The notes below the pieces were generated by a model. That model saw only the letters and a list, made by a program, of their open reading frames with translations, did no database searches and was not told where the DNA came from. A stretch of 10,043 nt of DNA, from positions 1 through 10,043 of the forward strand of contig JAKOGH010000552.1 in assembly GCA_024811115.1 (NCBI GenBank), in the 5' to 3' direction. The DNA comes from Terana coerulea. Its lineage: Eukaryota; Basidiomycota; Agaricomycetes; Polyporales; Phanerochaetaceae. Below are positions 8,161 to 10,043 of this stretch, one piece after another (position 1 is the stretch's first letter; each line of letters starts with the position of its first letter). The position numbers and the translations under genes were made by a program.

Positions 8161-8165
8161 TTATA
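8160..8165 (-). promoter_or_regulatory. TATA box of the LTR
   Basis: TATAAA read on the minus strand (GTATAAAG in context), placed within the candidate LTR as expected for a U3 promoter driving the element's transcript, which would run off the 3' end of this copy toward position 1. Confidence 0.4.
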
Positions 8166-8363
8166 CTACTGTACAGGATGGTGGCGTGGGAGAGCATACT
8201 ACGTATCCGTACTAGTGTTGAGACTAGTAGATGAGTCTGGGCAGGGCGCAGGGTACGCTCGCGCTAGCTGAGTCATAGGGCATAGGGCGAGGTGAGTCAT
8301 GAGTCGCGAACCGAGCCAGTATTGCTAATCGTTCAAATAAAAGAAATAATCCTGTCCGTAACA

Positions 8364-10043
8364 TTACCCCCCTGTCCAGTCTGAAAGTCCCCGACTTTCT
8401 TCAACCATAGTACCGTCCCTGATCGTAAGTCGGATCTTCGTCGATCTACTCGGGAGTGGGGACGGCGTGGTCGAGTCGTGTACTGCGTAGGGCAATCTTT
8501 TCGCGTAGTGGCCAGGCTTGTATTGGTGGCATTTCCAGCAACGGTATTGGTTGCACCATGCGCCCCAGTGTCCCTGCTCTCCACAAATCATACATGCGTC
8601 GTTGGGTTTGGGTCGATGGGAGTAGGGTGAGAACCGTGTGTTCGGCGGCCGGTGTATGGTGTCGAGGAATGATTGGCGAGGTGGATGACGAGCCTACCAG
8701 CGTGGTTGCCGACGTGGAACCCGACCCCATGCGGTTGACTTTATAGCGCATGTCCTTGTGTCCGGCTGAGGGTAAGGGAGCCAGGTCCGTCCGATTAGCC
8801 TTTGAAGCGCATGTCCTTCCCTCTCCTTTGCACTCCCTAGTATGCCTTCGGTGGTATGACGGGAGTGGATGTGGGTCGAGGGATGAGTGACGGGTGAGCG
8901 GGTCGAGGTGCGATGGGAGGGAACGTTGGCTTTTGATCGTCCATTTGGACCGGGAGGTGTCGGTGTCGGCGGGTTTGGTGGGTTGCAGCCGGTGAGGGAA
9001 CGGGTTGTCCGAGGACTTTCGTGAGCTCATCGAAAGCTTTGATGACTTCCCGGGGTGGACGTCTTGGTCATCGGACGGTTCGCGTTTCATCGGCTGTTTT
9101 CCTGCCTCTTGCCTCCTTCACGCTTCCTCTTTTCGCGTTTCGCGGTTTTGACCTGTCGTTGTGCGGGGTTAGTGCTGCCCATGCTCGCTGGAAGTCGTTG
9201 TCGCTCTCGTCGCTGTCCGTTTCCACAGTAGCAGCCATAGATTTCGGAGCATTTGTCTGGCCATCTGCCGGTGTTCTCGGAGGATCGACGACGATGGGTT
9301 CAGCCACTGTTGTAGCGCGCGTCGGAGGGGGGATCGGTATGGAGTGCGTTGGATGTGTCGGACGGTGTCCGACCAATGTAACTCATCTTGACGACCATTC
9401 CGACTGAGGATCGGAAAGCGGTGACGACCAGATAGAGGGTGTGTCGCGGGCGGTGGTGTAACATGTCAAGGAGTGGAGATGCAGAGGCCGGCGGAGAGTG
9501 AGAACATCACGGCTGCTCGTCGACTCGGTTGCGCGACTTTCGGTCGTGGATACAGCGTATCCGAACTTACCGTATGGTATGGGCTGGCGTATAGCGCGAT
9601 GAATGAGCTGGACACAAGCCTGGTTCCTCCCACACGTAGTAGGGATTCGGGTTTGGTATAGGCAACGTGGTGTTCGAGGCATCGCTTAGCCTGATGCCGA
9701 GCTCCTTCTAGTTGCTCGACCATTTTTGAAGTGATCCGGATGGCGTGCTTGGCTCTGGCGTGGATAAGGATACGACGAGGAGTAAAATCGGAGAAGAGCT
9801 CATCTCCGTCTGGAACGAGGACGGGTTCGCGAACGCACTCGAGGGAGAACTCGATGAGTCGTTGCTTGCGTCGTTGGCACCGTCTCCTTGGACGTAGTCG
9901 GCGACGACTGTCTCGCTAGGCTTTGGAGAATATTCCGTCGATATGAGTATCGTATCTATAATATTTGAGTAGAGACTGAATGAGGTTTCGGTTCTCGCGT
10001 TCGACAAGGACGGGTCGGAGACTTCAGAGATAAGAGGGAGGGT
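8364..10043 (-). pseudogene. Gag-like protein with two zinc knuckles, frame-broken
   Basis: Gag packages the element's RNA into virus-like particles. From the right edge one frame reads VERENRNLIQSLLKYYRYDT, a TAG at 9918-9916, then LIEFSLECVREPVLVPDGDE and RRILIHARAKHAIRITSKMV to about 9640. A middle part in another frame is acidic and disordered (TDSDESDND) and, past a TGA at 9070-9068, reads AFDELTKVLGQPVP. In a third frame lies the canonical knuckle CMICGEQGHWGAWC (8594-8553, CX2CX4HX4C). A second follows from 8540, CWKCHQYKPGHYAKR; its last Cys is reached only if one T of the AGATTGCCC sequence is skipped, and its spacing would be CX2CX6HX4C. At least two frameshifts and two stops prevent expression. 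The N-terminus lies outside the window. Fungal cellular zinc-knuckle proteins share the CCHC motif, but the PPT and LTR behind it favour Gag. Confidence 0.65.
8367..8377 (-). other. Polypurine tract next to the LTR
   Basis: The minus strand reads GGACAGGGGGG, then TAA and then the LTR start TGTTACGG. In LTR retrotransposons a purine-rich tract immediately before the 3' LTR primes plus-strand DNA synthesis. Its position here, together with the LTR termini, is the main support for the element's 3' boundary. Confidence 0.55.

Larger units (their letters stand above)
8057..8363 (-). repeat. Candidate 3' long terminal repeat, 307 bp
   Basis: On the minus strand it begins TGTTACGGA (8363-8355) right behind a G-rich tract and ends TCCGTAATA (8065-8057). 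These ends are inverted repeats matching at 8 of 9 positions; the single difference makes the canonical terminal CA a TA. A TATAAA lies at 8165-8160, about two thirds along, fitting a U3 promoter. Bases following the end (GCCCT, 8056-8052) would be the target-site duplication, which cannot be checked because the other end is outside the window. No second LTR copy is seen in the window. Confidence 0.6.
8057..10043 (-). mobile_element. 3' part of a Gag-only, gypsy-type LTR retrotransposon (non-autonomous candidate)
   Basis: Read on the minus strand, the order is Gag-like coding (10043 to 8364), polypurine tract (8377-8367) and LTR (8363-8057). Nothing between the zinc knuckles and the LTR could encode protease, reverse transcriptase, RNase H or integrase, which in autonomous gypsy elements take about 3 kb or more downstream of Gag. 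The 5' LTR, primer-binding site and start of Gag are beyond the right edge. The Gag frame is broken in several places, so this copy cannot make the protein. Alternatives are an autonomous element that lost pol by internal deletion, or pol lying elsewhere in a rearranged copy. Confidence 0.6.

Noticed and set aside
8456..9407. Plus-strand ORFs opposite the Gag region
   Set aside because: They are antisense to the zinc knuckles and acidic segment and have no domain.
1..10043. tRNA, rRNA, CRISPR, bacterial operon or phage features
   Set aside because: No cloverleaf, rRNA core sequence, regular repeat-spacer array or Shine-Dalgarno-led gene set was seen; gene structure is eukaryotic.

Overview
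The window reads as nuclear DNA of a filamentous fungus, most probably a basidiomycete (Agaricomycete-like). The genes are broken by short GT-AG introns of about 37-57 nt, many with GTAAGT, GTATGT or GTACGT donors. Reading frames can only be followed by splicing, and a gypsy-type LTR element is present. The lineage is an inference; no rRNA or other phylogenetic marker is present.

Layout from left to right. The left edge (1-259, minus) holds the 5' end of an ARG5,6-type arginine-biosynthesis gene, with a mitochondrial-type presequence; the rest lies outside the window. A weak plus-strand ORF (437-793) and a non-coding stretch with two strong inverted repeats (1068-1135 and 1227-1267) follow. 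Next is a plus-strand gene for a single-pass membrane protein with a long Ser/Pro-rich tail (1482-2927), whose frame is broken by one missing base at about 1658. After an AT/T-rich intergenic stretch there is a very small two-exon minus-strand gene (3494-3725, 64 aa, unrecognised).

The clearest large object is a minus-strand KDM3-like JmjC histone-demethylase pseudogene (3918-5444). Six exons and five phase-consistent introns can be reconstructed. It carries at least four stops and one frameshift, and both iron-binding histidines are replaced. The stretch 5915-8056 contains plus-strand, coding-looking but repeatedly interrupted segments that I could not identify, possibly remains of one gene.

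The right end (8057-10043, minus) is the 3' part of an LTR retrotransposon. It has a decayed Gag-like reading region ending in two zinc knuckles, a G-rich polypurine tract and a candidate 307-bp LTR with matching inverted termini. The LTR follows the knuckles by only about 130 bp, so no protease, reverse transcriptase, RNase H or integrase lies between them. This makes it a candidate Gag-only, non-autonomous element, comparable to the TR-GAG class of plants. Apart from the ARG5,6 start, the window is a decayed accessory region and not a functional cluster.
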